This document shows positions 25,911 through 34,062 of a stretch of 64,000 nt of DNA, in pieces. Numbering within the stretch: position 1 is the first letter of the stretch; each line of letters starts with the position of its first letter. This stretch comes from Streptomyces filipinensis (GTDB lineage: Bacteria; Actinomycetota; Actinomycetes; Streptomycetales; Streptomycetaceae), in contig NZ_BMTD01000004.1 in assembly GCF_014649495.1 (NCBI RefSeq), positions 62,001 through 126,000 on the forward strand, read 5' to 3'. A program made the translations under genes and the position numbers. The notes under the pieces are model-generated. The model was not told where the DNA came from and did not search any database. It saw only the letters and a program-made list of their open reading frames with translations.

Positions 25911-26959
25911 GTGACGAGCTTGTCGTCCTCGGCGACCAGCCGGAACCCGGCGCGGGTCACCACCGCCCGGGAGGGCGCGTTGTCCAGGTCGATCTTCGCG
26001 ATGAGCGTCCGCACGTCGTCGCGGGCCAGCGCCCACTGCGACAGGGCGCGCAGTGCCTCGGTGGCGTACCCCTGGCCCCGCGCGGCCTCGGCGAGGTCGT
26101 AGCCGATCTCCACGCAGCCCTCCTCGTCGGGGGCGCCGTGGAAGCCCATGCCGCCGACCGCGCGGCCGTCCTGTGCGCGGACCAGGACGAAGACGTTGAA
26201 CTCGGGCCGGTGCACGCCGGCCTCGTACGCCTTGAGCTGCATTCCGGCGGCGTCGCGAGTGCCCTGGTAGGGGCCGCCCTCGATCCATGTGAAACCTCCG
26301 TCGCCGCCGAGGCGCAGATCCTGGGCGGCGGCCGGGCGGAGACCGGTGAGGGTGAGGCGCCCGGCCGGGATGACGAGGTTGTTGGACCAGCGCCACTCGG
26401 TGACCGGGGCGCGGCCGGGCAGCTCGCCGCGGCCGGTGGCCCACAGCAGGGTCGGCCAGGGGGCGGGGCCCGGCTGGACGTGCGGGAAGAGGCAGGCCAG
26501 CAGGGAGACGACGAGCTCGGCCGGCGGCTCGTAGGGGATGCCGAGGCCCTCGGCCATGTCGTGCGTGTGCAGCAGCACCTCGGCGACGCCCATCGCCGCG
26601 AAGCCCTCCGCGTCGGCGCTGCGGAAGGGGTAGGGGTGGAAGCCGCGGGCCTGGGCCGGGGCGGTGCGGACGGCGGCGGCGAGCAGCGCGCCGGTCGTCT
26701 CGATGACGTGCAGCAGGCCCGCGTTGCCGGTGCCCTCGTCCAGGGTCAGCTCGAAGGGGACGTAGTCGTCCTGCGCCCGGCCGGCCAGATTGGCGGCGTA
26801 GGCGATGAGGTCGTCGGCGACATGGACCGCGGTGGCATGGCAGTCCCACTCCAGCCGCCCGGCCCGCACGGCACTCCAGTCCCGGTCCAGCGCCGCGCGC
26901 AGCATCGCCGTGCAGCCCGCCACGGCCTCGGTCACATCATCCCCGTTTATCGGTCGCAT
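25892..26959 (-). CDS. Fusion of a DinB/maleylpyruvate-isomerase-like domain with a GNAT acetyltransferase
   Basis: 355 residues in two parts. Residues 1-about 200 look like the mycothiol-dependent isomerase/DinB fold: MLRAALDRDWSAVRAGRLEWDCHATAVHVADDL and VAEVLLHTHDMAEGLG contain the spaced His residues that bind a metal in that fold. Residues about 205-355 are a GNAT domain: RPEFNVFVLVRAQDGRAVGGMGF, the acetyl-CoA loop AARGQGYATEALRAL, and DNAPSRAVVTRAGFRLV. The enzyme may modify a mycothiol-linked or amine substrate, but neither is known. It follows the HD-hydrolase gene by 26 bases and is probably co-transcribed with it. Confidence 0.8.
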   Translation of the reverse strand: MRPINGDDVTEAVAGCTAMLRAALDRDWSAVRAGRLEWDCHATAVHVADDLIAYAANLAGRAQDDYVPFELTLDEGTGNAGLLHVIETTGALLAAAVRTAPAQARGFHPYPFRSADAEGFAAMGVAEVLLHTHDMAEGLGIPYEPPAELVVSLLACLFPHVQPGPAPWPTLLWATGRGELPGRAPVTEWRWSNNLVIPAGRLTLTGLRPAAAQDLRLGGDGGFTWIEGGPYQGTRDAAGMQLKAYEAGVHRPEFNVFVLVRAQDGRAVGGMGFHGAPDEEGCVEIGYDLAEAARGQGYATEALRALSQWALARDDVRTLIAKIDLDNAPSRAVVTRAGFRLVAEDDKLVTYELRG

Positions 26960-26985
26960 GGGCGAACCCTAGGGTCCTGCCTCCC

Positions 26986-27630
26986 TCAGGTCGACAGCAT
27001 TTCCAGCTCACCGGAGAGGTTGTAGCGGGCGGTGGCCTCCCAGTGCTGTTGCCCGTACGGGGTGCGGAACAGCCTGGGCAGGGCGAGGAGTTGGCGCAGG
27101 ACCGCCGAACGCCCCTCCCGGAAGGCGTCGTTGGGCACGAAGTGGTACTCCTCGCGCACCTCGGCGGTGTAGGCGGCGTACGCCGACGGGGGCGCGGCCA
27201 GGATCGCGAGGTCGGCGTCGCACAGCACCTGGCCGTCGCGGTCGTCCTCGGCCGGGTCGTGCGTGACGGTGAGCCGGACCAGCCGGGCCACCTCGGCGGC
27301 CGTGTCCTGCGCGACCCCGGCCTCGGGGAGCGCGCGTTCGGCGAGGCGGGCGGAGCGCTCCTCGTTCGTCGACCGCTCCGGCAGATAGACGGCGTCGTGG
27401 AACCAGGCGGCCAGGCGTACGACGTCCGGGTCGTCCGCGTACGTCTCCAGGACGTCGACGTGGTCGAGGACCGCCGCCAGGTGTTCGACGGTGTGGTACC
27501 GGCGCTGCGGCTCCTGCCAGCGGCGCAGCAGCGCGTCGGCGTACCGGTACGGGTCCGGGTGGCAGGCGTCGTCCCGGGTCGCGAGCAGGGCCCGCACCCA
27601 GCGGGAACGCAGGTCGTCAAGGTCGGCCAT
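26986..27630 (-). CDS. HD-domain metal-dependent phosphohydrolase
   Basis: 214 residues. HD-superfamily ligands are seen in order: RYHTVEHLAAVLDHV, LAAWFHDAVY (His-Asp), and the Asp in LCDADLAILA. This subgroup, often annotated as predicted metal-dependent HD phosphohydrolase, has no assigned substrate. The frame is open far upstream (to 28200) over the cutC gene; the ATG at 27630, 10 bases after GGGAG, is chosen. It is divergent from cutC and upstream of the MDMPI-GNAT gene. Confidence 0.85.
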   Translation of the reverse strand: MADLDDLRSRWVRALLATRDDACHPDPYRYADALLRRWQEPQRRYHTVEHLAAVLDHVDVLETYADDPDVVRLAAWFHDAVYLPERSTNEERSARLAERALPEAGVAQDTAAEVARLVRLTVTHDPAEDDRDGQVLCDADLAILAAPPSAYAAYTAEVREEYHFVPNDAFREGRSAVLRQLLALPRLFRTPYGQQHWEATARYNLSGELEMLST

Positions 27631-27728
27631 GGCGCCATTCTCCCGCCCGGCGCCCCTGCCGCGGTCCCGGGCCGGACATCTTCGGGTGAGGGGCCGCCCG
27701 GGCGGGTACGGAACCGGCGTAGTCTTGA

Positions 27729-27744
27729 ATTGGACTAGACCTGT
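27729..27744. promoter_or_regulatory. DasR-like (dre) site upstream of cutC
   Basis: ATTGGACTAGACCTGT matches the dre consensus ACTGGTCTAGACCACT at 12 of 16 positions, with only one mismatch in the GGTCTAGACC core. Its reverse complement contains GGTCTAGTCCA, also present in the nagK site at 6541. It lies 22 bases before the cutC ATG. Confidence 0.6.
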
Positions 27745-27766
27745 AGTCGCCGATGAATGGGGTGCC

Positions 27767-28459
27767 ATGAGCAAGCGTGCAGTCCTGGAGGTGATCGCGC
27801 TCGACGTCGAGGACGCGGTCGCCGCCCAGGCCGGAGGCGCGGACCGCCTGGAGCTGGTCACCGACATGGCGGCCGACGGGCTCAGCCCCGCGCCCGCCAC
27901 CGTCGCCGGGATCCGGGCCGCCGTCCACATCGACCTGCGCGTGATGCTCCGCCTCGCGGACGGGTTCGCGGCCGGTGACGTGGACCGTCTGGTCCGGGTC
28001 GCCCGCGACCTGCGCGAGGCCGGCGCCGACCAGTTCGTCCTGGGCTTCCTCGACGCCGGCGGCGGGGTCGACCTGGCCGCCGTCGAGCGGGTGGTCCGCG
28101 CGCTGGACGGCTGCGCGTGGACCTTCCACCGGGCGATCGACCGGGCCGCCGACCGCGACGCCCTGCGCAAGCAGCTCGCCGACCTGCCGGGCCTCGACAC
28201 CTACCTCACCGCGGGCGCCGCCGACGGCGTGGACGAGGGCTTGCCCACGCTGGCCGCGGAGGCGGCGCGACAGGGCGAGCCGGGGTACGGGCAGCAGCTC
28301 CTGGTCGGGGGCGGCCTGCGCCTGGACCACGTCCCGCGGCTGCGGGCCGCCGGCATCGAGGCCTTCCACGTCGGCGGGGCGGCGCGGCCCTCCGGGTGGC
28401 AGGGGCCGGTCTCCGCGGCGGCCGTGGCCGAGTGGCGGAGGGTGCTGGACGGGAGGTAG
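27767..28459 (+). CDS. cutC: CutC family TIM-barrel protein
   Basis: 230 residues. CutC was first linked to copper tolerance but its biochemical role is unresolved. Family features: LEVIALDVEDAVAAQAGGADRLELV, ADGLSPAPATV, the catalytic-looking TFHRAIDRAADRDALRKQL, and LLVGGGLRLDHVPRL. Start ATG 27767 follows GGGGTGCC. A DasR-like site just upstream suggests control by amino sugars. It is divergent from the HD hydrolase gene and ends 19 bases from the converging DUF-type membrane protein gene. Confidence 0.88.
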   Translation: MSKRAVLEVIALDVEDAVAAQAGGADRLELVTDMAADGLSPAPATVAGIRAAVHIDLRVMLRLADGFAAGDVDRLVRVARDLREAGADQFVLGFLDAGGGVDLAAVERVVRALDGCAWTFHRAIDRAADRDALRKQLADLPGLDTYLTAGAADGVDEGLPTLAAEAARQGEPGYGQQLLVGGGLRLDHVPRLRAAGIEAFHVGGAARPSGWQGPVSAAAVAEWRRVLDGR

Positions 28460-28478
28460 CCGTCCCCGCCGGTTGCGG

Positions 28479-29177
28479 TTATCCCGCCGCCATCCCGATG
28501 AACACGAGCAGCAGGAACGAGGTGAACCCGAGGAGCGGGACGAGGCCCACTATCCCCATCGGACGGGCGAACACCGAGCGGCCCGGGTCCAGCCCGGGGC
28601 CCTGGGCGGCGACCGGCGCGGGGAGCTTGCGGATCTTGGCCAGGGCGAAGAGGTTGATCAGCAGGGTGATGGGCGTGATCATCATCGACGCCGGACCCCA
28701 CCATCCCTGCGCCATGGTGTCCGACTGCATCTTCCGGAAGACCGCGAGCCCGCAGGAGCGGCAGAACGTGCCGCGCCGCCGCAGCTGCCGCATGATGATC
28801 AGCATGCCCTGGTGGCCGCGGACCGTCACCTCCGTCGCGGGCGCCGCGCCGCACACCTCGCACCCGGCCCCGGCGGCGGACGGGTACGCGCCGGGGGCTT
28901 GCTGGTACCCGGCCTGCCCGTAGCCACCGGGCGCCTGCGGGTAGGGCGCCTGCCCGTGGCCGTCCGGCGCCTGCGGGTAGCCGCCCGGCGCCTGCCCGTA
29001 CGGCCCGGAAGGCTGCGGGTGGCCCACCGGCGCCTGCTGGTACGCCCCCGGCGCCTGCCCGTAGGCCGCCGGGGCCTGCTGGTAGGGCCCGGGGCTCTGC
29101 GGATACGCCCCGGGAGCCTGCTGGTAGGCGCCGGGGTTGTGCTGGTAGGCCGGGTGCGGAGGCGGTGGAGTACTCAA
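28479..29177 (-). CDS. Membrane protein with Tyr/Gln/Pro repeat tail and Cys-rich centre
   Basis: About 232 residues. The first 100 consist of imperfect repeats of the type YQQAPGAY(P/G)Q, a disordered Pro/Gln/Tyr-rich segment. Then come GCEVCGAAPATEV and GTFCRSCGLAVFRKM, two CxxC pairs likely to bind zinc, followed by two membrane helices (ASMMITPITLLINLFALA and IVGLVPLLGFTSFLLLVFI). Found widely in actinobacteria, function unknown. A TTG at 29177 with GGAAGGG seven bases upstream is the likely start; an ATG at 29192 lacks a ribosome binding site. Confidence 0.75.
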   Translation of the reverse strand: MSTPPPPHPAYQHNPGAYQQAPGAYPQSPGPYQQAPAAYGQAPGAYQQAPVGHPQPSGPYGQAPGGYPQAPDGHGQAPYPQAPGGYGQAGYQQAPGAYPSAAGAGCEVCGAAPATEVTVRGHQGMLIIMRQLRRRGTFCRSCGLAVFRKMQSDTMAQGWWGPASMMITPITLLINLFALAKIRKLPAPVAAQGPGLDPGRSVFARPMGIVGLVPLLGFTSFLLLVFIGMAAG

Positions 29178-29226
29178 GGGGGGCCCTTCCATGGGGACGT
29201 GACGGAACGGCCGACACCCTAGGCCG

Positions 29227-31278
29227 TCAGGCCAACTGGGCCGGTACCGGGGCCGAGTGCGTCACGATCAGACCCGACACCGCACGCGTCAGCGCCACGT
29301 ACAGGCGCCGCAGACCGGTGCGTTCGTCCGGCTCGCCGTCCACCACCGCCTGTGGTTCGTCCAGGACCACGTAGTCGTACTCCAGACCCTTGGCCAGGGA
29401 CGCCGGGACCAGGGTGAGGCGGGCCTCCTCGGTGGTCTCCTCGCCGGGGGCCAGGTACGGGATCCCCGCCGCCGTCAGCGCCTCGGCCAGCACCGGGATG
29501 CGGGCGTCGGCGGCGATCAGGCCCGTCGAGCCCTCGTTGCGCAGCGACTCCGCGCAGGCCGCGACCACTTCCGCCGTCTCGGCGACCGGACGGACCTCGA
29601 AGAAGCCGGGGTTCTCACGGACGGAGGCCACCGGTGTGAGGCCGGGAGCGATGTGCGGCAGCAGGCGGGAGGCGTAGGTGATGACGTCCGTGGGCACACG
29701 GAAGCCGGCCGTCAGCTCCTCGATGACACCGTCGCGCTTGCCGAGGTGCGCCAGCGCCTCGTCCCAGCTGCGGGTGGCCCACGGCGTCGTGCCCTGTGCC
29801 AGGTCGCCCAGCACGGTCGCGCTGCCGGTGGTGCAGCGGCGGCCGACGGCCCGGTACTGCATGGGGGAGAGGTCCTGCGCCTCGTCGAGCACCACATGGC
29901 CGAGCGAGTGTGTGCGCTGGATCAGGTCCGCCGCCTCGTCGATCAGCACCGCGTCCGCCGCCGACCACTTCGCCGACTTCACACTGCGCACCGCCCTGGT
30001 CCACAGGATCGACTTCTGCTCGTCCTCGTCCAGCACCCCGGCGGCGTGCTCGGCGAGGAAGTCCGCGTCGGTCAGCAGCCGCAGCACGAGCTTGGCCGGG
30101 TCGACGGCCGGCCAGATCTCCTTCACGGCCGCCTTCACCGCGCTGTTGCGGGCCACGGCGTCCTGCACCCGGTCGTCCGGCGCCTCCCCGGACCGCTCCA
30201 TCTGCACCAGCACCGCGTGCGCGATCCGCTGCGGCAGGGCCTCGCGGGCCGCGCCGTACCGGATGTCCCGCCCGCGCAACTCCTGGACGATGTCCTCCAG
30301 TTCGTACGCGGGCAGCCGCCAGCGCCGCGAGCCGCGCACCACCACGACCGCCTCCGTCGGCATGGTCACGTGGGAGTACAGGGCGCGGCGCAGCACCTCG
30401 GCCATCCGGGCGTCGCCCTTGAGCACGGCCGCGGCCGCCTCGTCCGTGCCGCGCACCTCCACCTGTGCCACCAGGTCGTCCACGGTGGCCTGCTGCACCG
30501 CCAACTCGCCCAGGGCGGGGAGCACCTGCTCGATGTAGTGGAGGAAGGAGCGGTTCGGGCCGATGACGAGGGTGCCGGTGCGGGCGAGGCGCTCGCGGTG
30601 GGCGTAGAGGAGGTAGGCGACCCGGTGCAGGCCGACGGCGGTCTTCCCCGTGCCCGGGCCGCCCTGGACGCAGACCGTGCCGGACAGGCCGGAGCGGACG
30701 ATCTCGTCCTGCTCGGGCTGGATGGTGGCGACGATGTCCCGCATCGGGCCGACGCGCGGCCGCTCGATCTCCTGCTGGAGCAGCTTGCTGGTGGTCGCCG
30801 TCTCGGCCGGGTCGGAGAGGTGCTCGTCCTCGTACGCGGTCAGGTCGCCGCCGGTGTAGCCGAAGCGGCGGCGCAGCCCGATGTCCATCGCGTCCTTCTT
30901 GGACGCGCGGTAGAACGGCTGCGACACCGGGGCGCGCCAGTCGATGACCATGGGGTCGCCGTCGGCGTCGTGCACGTGCCGCCGCCCGATGTAGAACCGC
31001 TCGCCCTCCGCGCCCTCGGCCTGGTCCGCGCCCGGCGCGTGCAGAAAGTCCAGCCGGCCGAAGAACAGCGGGGTGTCGCTGAGGTCGGCCAGGGCCTTGA
31101 TCCGCTCGTCGATCTGGCGGGACAGCACTTCGGCGTTGACCCAGTTGGCGGTGACGTCGCGGATGTCCAGCGATTCCACGTCCTCGCGCATGGCGCGCAG
31201 CGCGGCACGGGACGCGGCGAGGTGGGAGCGCTCTCGGCCGAGCGGATCGTCGAGTGGGTCGGCGGCGGGCGTGGACAA
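29227..31278 (-). CDS. HelD/HelR-like UvrD-family helicase (RNA polymerase-associated ATPase)
   Basis: 683 residues. The N terminus is a long helical region (RSHLAASRAALRAMREDVESL, NWVNAEVLSRQIDERIKALADL) as in HelD proteins that reach into RNA polymerase. Superfamily 1 motifs follow: Walker A GGPGTGKTAVGLHR (about 208-221), LVIGPNRSFLHYI, VLDEAQDLSPMQYR (motif II), and LEYDYVVLDEP near the C terminus. HelD and HelR proteins release stalled or drug-bound RNA polymerase, and HelR gives rifamycin tolerance. The TTG start is well supported by GGAGG seven bases upstream. I see no rifamycin-associated element before it. The lasso cluster lies immediately upstream on the same strand. Confidence 0.85.
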   Translation of the reverse strand: MSTPAADPLDDPLGRERSHLAASRAALRAMREDVESLDIRDVTANWVNAEVLSRQIDERIKALADLSDTPLFFGRLDFLHAPGADQAEGAEGERFYIGRRHVHDADGDPMVIDWRAPVSQPFYRASKKDAMDIGLRRRFGYTGGDLTAYEDEHLSDPAETATTSKLLQQEIERPRVGPMRDIVATIQPEQDEIVRSGLSGTVCVQGGPGTGKTAVGLHRVAYLLYAHRERLARTGTLVIGPNRSFLHYIEQVLPALGELAVQQATVDDLVAQVEVRGTDEAAAAVLKGDARMAEVLRRALYSHVTMPTEAVVVVRGSRRWRLPAYELEDIVQELRGRDIRYGAAREALPQRIAHAVLVQMERSGEAPDDRVQDAVARNSAVKAAVKEIWPAVDPAKLVLRLLTDADFLAEHAAGVLDEDEQKSILWTRAVRSVKSAKWSAADAVLIDEAADLIQRTHSLGHVVLDEAQDLSPMQYRAVGRRCTTGSATVLGDLAQGTTPWATRSWDEALAHLGKRDGVIEELTAGFRVPTDVITYASRLLPHIAPGLTPVASVRENPGFFEVRPVAETAEVVAACAESLRNEGSTGLIAADARIPVLAEALTAAGIPYLAPGEETTEEARLTLVPASLAKGLEYDYVVLDEPQAVVDGEPDERTGLRRLYVALTRAVSGLIVTHSAPVPAQLA

Positions 31279-31405
31279 GGGGGTGCCTCCGGATCTCCGT
31301 CTGGGGTGACTGTCGTCCTGCGGGACGGTCGTCTTCCGACTTCGGGCCGCCCGGTTTCCGTCCGGGCGGCGGCGCTCCGCGAGAGGGAGGCGGGCAAGAG
31401 CGGAG

Positions 31406-31459
31406 ATTTTAGAGGAGGCCCTCAGGCAACGGCCAACGAATTAAGAGGAGGCCGTCAGG
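31406..31459. repeat. Tandem duplication in the helicase promoter region
   Basis: Two 21-base copies (31406-31426 and 31439-31459, period 33) share the AGAGGAGGCC-C/G-TCAGG core. Read on the minus strand each ends in an AT-rich box, TAAAAT and TTAATT, preceded by CCTCCTCT. They lie between the lasso B2 gene and the helicase start and may be duplicated -10 elements. Confidence 0.5.
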
Positions 31460-31473
31460 GAAGGGCCGGTGGA

Positions 31474-31902
31474 CTAACGGGCCGGACCCGGGCCGACGGC
31501 GATCAGACGGGCGAAGTAGCCGTCGGGTGCGTCCTCGCCGACCGGCCGGCCCTCGGCCTCGATCCAGGCGTGCGCGGTGAACGGGGGGACGACGCGGACG
31601 CCCGTGCACCAGGTCGGCCAGGTGCCGCCGAGACGGCACAGCAGGGCGGCCCCCAGGGAGCGGGGCAGGCAGCCCCGGGGCCCGGCGCAGCGCAGGCTCA
31701 CCGCGCACACGGCGTCGCGGGCGCGCAGGGCCTGTGCCGCGGTCGCGGGGGCGGCGCCGCGGCGCAGCAGGCCGAGGGCCCTGCGGATGTGGCGTGGCGG
31801 CAGCAGCGAGAGGACGACGGCCGGCAGGAGGACCACGCGGGCGGCGAGCCGGCGGCCGAGGGGAACCCCGTACGGCCGCTCCAGGGCGCTGGGCGTGGTC
31901 AT
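31474..31902 (-). CDS. Lasso peptide biosynthesis B2 protein (leader peptidase)
   Basis: 142-residue transglutaminase-fold cysteine protease that removes the leader peptide during lasso biosynthesis. The catalytic region is clear: CLPRSLGAALLCRLGG with the nucleophile Cys, followed by WPTWCTGVRVVPPFTAHAWIEAEG with the catalytic His, and the Asp in DGYF. An N-terminal hydrophobic segment (RVVLLPAVVLSLLPP) is usual. Start ATG overlaps the B1 stop by four bases (ATGA). Last gene of the precursor-cyclase-B1-B2 operon; no ABC exporter gene follows. Confidence 0.93.
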   Translation of the reverse strand: MTTPSALERPYGVPLGRRLAARVVLLPAVVLSLLPPRHIRRALGLLRRGAAPATAAQALRARDAVCAVSLRCAGPRGCLPRSLGAALLCRLGGTWPTWCTGVRVVPPFTAHAWIEAEGRPVGEDAPDGYFARLIAVGPGPAR

Positions 31903-32153
31903 CGGATCAGCCCGCCGGCGCGCAGCTGCTCCACCAGGGCGCCGACGTCGGCACGCGCGTGGTCGGGGTCGACGTCGAACGCCTCCGCCACCGCCGCCGT
32001 CGCGGCCGCTTCGTCACCCCCCGCCATGAGCGTGTCGACCACCAGGGTCGCGGTGGGATTCAGCTCCCAGTACTCGCCGGAGCGCTGGTCGAGGAGCACG
32101 GTGCCGTAGTCGGTCTTCGCGGTGCAGACGTCGGCACCGAACCGCAATGCCAT
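31899..32153 (-). CDS. Lasso peptide biosynthesis B1 protein (PqqD-like leader-binding RRE)
   Basis: 84-residue stand-alone RiPP recognition element. The winged-helix PqqD-like sequence (DYGTVLLDQRSGEYWELNPTA, VVDTLMAGGDEAAAT, VDALVEQL-like C-terminal helix) binds the conserved Tyr-Pro-Leu-Gly leader motif and hands the precursor to B2. The frame is open upstream to 32225, overlapping cyclase, but the ATG at 32153 with GAAGGGAAG upstream is the true start. It lies 26 bases after the cyclase stop and is coupled to B2. Confidence 0.93.
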   Translation of the reverse strand: MALRFGADVCTAKTDYGTVLLDQRSGEYWELNPTATLVVDTLMAGGDEAAATAAVAEAFDVDPDHARADVGALVEQLRAGGLIR

Positions 32154-32179
32154 GGGGTCTTCCCTTCGGTGTTCCCGGT

Positions 32180-34027
32180 TCACTTCGGTAGGTCGTGCGG
32201 GGTCCGGCCGAGCGCGCGCAGCCACACCTCGACCGCGATGGTCGAGTACAGGACGCCCTGGCGCAGGTGCCGGGTGGCGGGGCGTTCCGCCAGGCGGCGC
32301 AGCACGTCACCGTGGACCAGCCCCAGCCGTTCCAGCCATGAGTCCTCCCACAGCGCCCTGAGGTCGCCGCGGTGCTCGCGCAGCCCGTCCGCCGCGTCCC
32401 GCGCCGCGGTGGCCTTGTTGGTCCGGCGCAGGCACTCCTCGGGCACGATCCCGCGCATGGCCGCGGTCAGGAGCGGCTTGTACTGCCAGGGCGAGACGCG
32501 TTCGTCGGGACGGACGGCGAGGGCGGCCTCGATGACCCGGTCGTCGAGGAACGGCGAGGCCATGGGCAGCCCGCAGCGGGCCGCCATGTGGTCCCACTGC
32601 CGGATGATCCGGGTGCAGTTGTGGATCTGTTCCAGGTCGGCGTGCAGTCCCCGGTCCGGGTGCAGGGGCCGGGCCCGCCGGGCCGCCGCGCGCAGCTCCG
32701 TACGGGCCAGGTGCTCCGCCTGCGGGGTCACCCACTCGAACAGACGCGGGCTCATGCCCCAGCCGAGGCTGGTGGCGACCGTCGGCTCCAGCGGGTCGCG
32801 CAGCCGGTGCTCCGTGTCCGCCAGCCAGGTGCCGTAGGGCCGGGAGTCGGCCAGGGTGCCCAGCAGCGGGCCGAGCGGCCACTGCCACAGCGCCCGGAAG
32901 CCGCGCAGCTGCCGCAGCGCGAACAGCGGGCGGCGCCGCGCCAGCCGGTGGTAGTACGCCTCGGAGCACCAGGCCACGTGGTCGCCGCCGATGCCGGTCA
33001 GATGGACCCGGCTGCCGCGTTCGGCCATGGCGGGCAGGTGGTGCAGGACCCGTGCGCGGTCCATGACGCCGATGCTGGGCTCGTCCAGTACGTCGTCGAT
33101 GGCGAGCAGCCCGTCGTAGACGAGCGGTGAGGCATCGGCGTCCCAGATGACGTGCTCGACGTCCGGCAGGGCGGCGGCGGCCCGCTTCGCCCAGTGCAGG
33201 TCGGTGTCGGCGGGGTCGCGGCCGGGCCAGGTGGAGGCGACGACGCGGGCCGGTGAGCGGTCGGCGAGGAAGCAGACGGAGGTGGAGTCGAGGCCGCCGG
33301 ACAGGTCGCAGCTGACCGTGCCGCCGTGCCGGGTGCGGGCGCGGACGGCCTCGTCCAGGGCCTCGCGGACCCGGGGGGCGCCCGTGCGCAGCGGGACGAC
33401 CGGTTCCGGGGGCGTCCACCAGCGGCTGTGGCGCGCGCCCTGTCCGTCCGGCGCGAGGACCAGCGCCTCGTGCGGGGCCACGGCGGTGATCCGGGGCCAC
33501 AGCGGTTCGTCGAGCAGGGGGTGCGGGACGGGCCACAGCAGCCGTACGGCCAGGCGTTCCGGCGCCGGTTCGGCGCCGAGCGCGGCGGCCAGGACGTCCG
33601 CCCGCGTCGCGGCCACCCGGGTGCCGTGCACGAGGGCGTGGAAGACCAGCCGGAGACCGGAGGCCGTTCCCTGCATCCGGATCCGTCCGTCGAGGGCGGC
33701 CACGAGGTGGCAGCTGCCGGGCAGCTCGCGGGCCCACGCGTCCAGTGCGGCGAGGTCGCGCAGGGAGCGGGCGACCCGTTCCAGTTCGGCGCGGTCGACG
33801 GGGACGCAGCCGACGAGGGCGAGGGCGGCGGGGCCGACACGGGCGCTGACGATCTCCTGGTCGTGCCAGTGGCCCACGAGCCAGGGCCGGCCCGAGGCGT
33901 GATCGAGGCTGCGGGTGCCGGGGCGGGCGAAGGAGCGGGCCACGGCGGCCGCGTCCGCGCGGTCGGCGAAGACCGCGAAGTGCGCGTCGCCGTGGCCCCT
34001 CCCCGCACGTGTGTGCAGATCAGTCAT
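32180..34027 (-). CDS. Lasso peptide macrolactam synthetase (asparagine-synthetase-like cyclase)
   Basis: 615 residues. The N-terminal third resembles the glutaminase half of AsnB without its catalytic Cys. The ATP-pyrophosphatase half has CDLSGGLDSTSVCFLADRS (PP-loop, near residue 240), TGIGGDHVAW, and the C-terminal MASPFLDDRVIEAALAVRPDER with RTNKATAARDA. It adenylates the side-chain carboxylate of the core Asp8 and forms the macrolactam with the core N terminus. The ATG at 34027 lies 35 bases after the precursor stop, without a strong ribosome binding site, so it may be translated by reinitiation. Confidence 0.94.
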   Translation of the reverse strand: MTDLHTRAGRGHGDAHFAVFADRADAAAVARSFARPGTRSLDHASGRPWLVGHWHDQEIVSARVGPAALALVGCVPVDRAELERVARSLRDLAALDAWARELPGSCHLVAALDGRIRMQGTASGLRLVFHALVHGTRVAATRADVLAAALGAEPAPERLAVRLLWPVPHPLLDEPLWPRITAVAPHEALVLAPDGQGARHSRWWTPPEPVVPLRTGAPRVREALDEAVRARTRHGGTVSCDLSGGLDSTSVCFLADRSPARVVASTWPGRDPADTDLHWAKRAAAALPDVEHVIWDADASPLVYDGLLAIDDVLDEPSIGVMDRARVLHHLPAMAERGSRVHLTGIGGDHVAWCSEAYYHRLARRRPLFALRQLRGFRALWQWPLGPLLGTLADSRPYGTWLADTEHRLRDPLEPTVATSLGWGMSPRLFEWVTPQAEHLARTELRAAARRARPLHPDRGLHADLEQIHNCTRIIRQWDHMAARCGLPMASPFLDDRVIEAALAVRPDERVSPWQYKPLLTAAMRGIVPEECLRRTNKATAARDAADGLREHRGDLRALWEDSWLERLGLVHGDVLRRLAERPATRHLRQGVLYSTIAVEVWLRALGRTPHDLPK

Positions 34028-34062
34028 GACGTCGGGTCAGAGACGTTCGCTCGCCGTCCTGT

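Noticed and set aside
31279..31473. Rifamycin-associated element upstream of the HelR-like gene
   Set aside because: I looked for a GGGGCTTGC-type palindrome and found none, so induction by rifamycins is not supported by this sequence.
29257..32109. 950-codon plus-strand frame over the helicase and lasso genes
   Set aside because: Antisense shadow; it crosses several real genes and their intergenic gaps, which a true gene here could not do.
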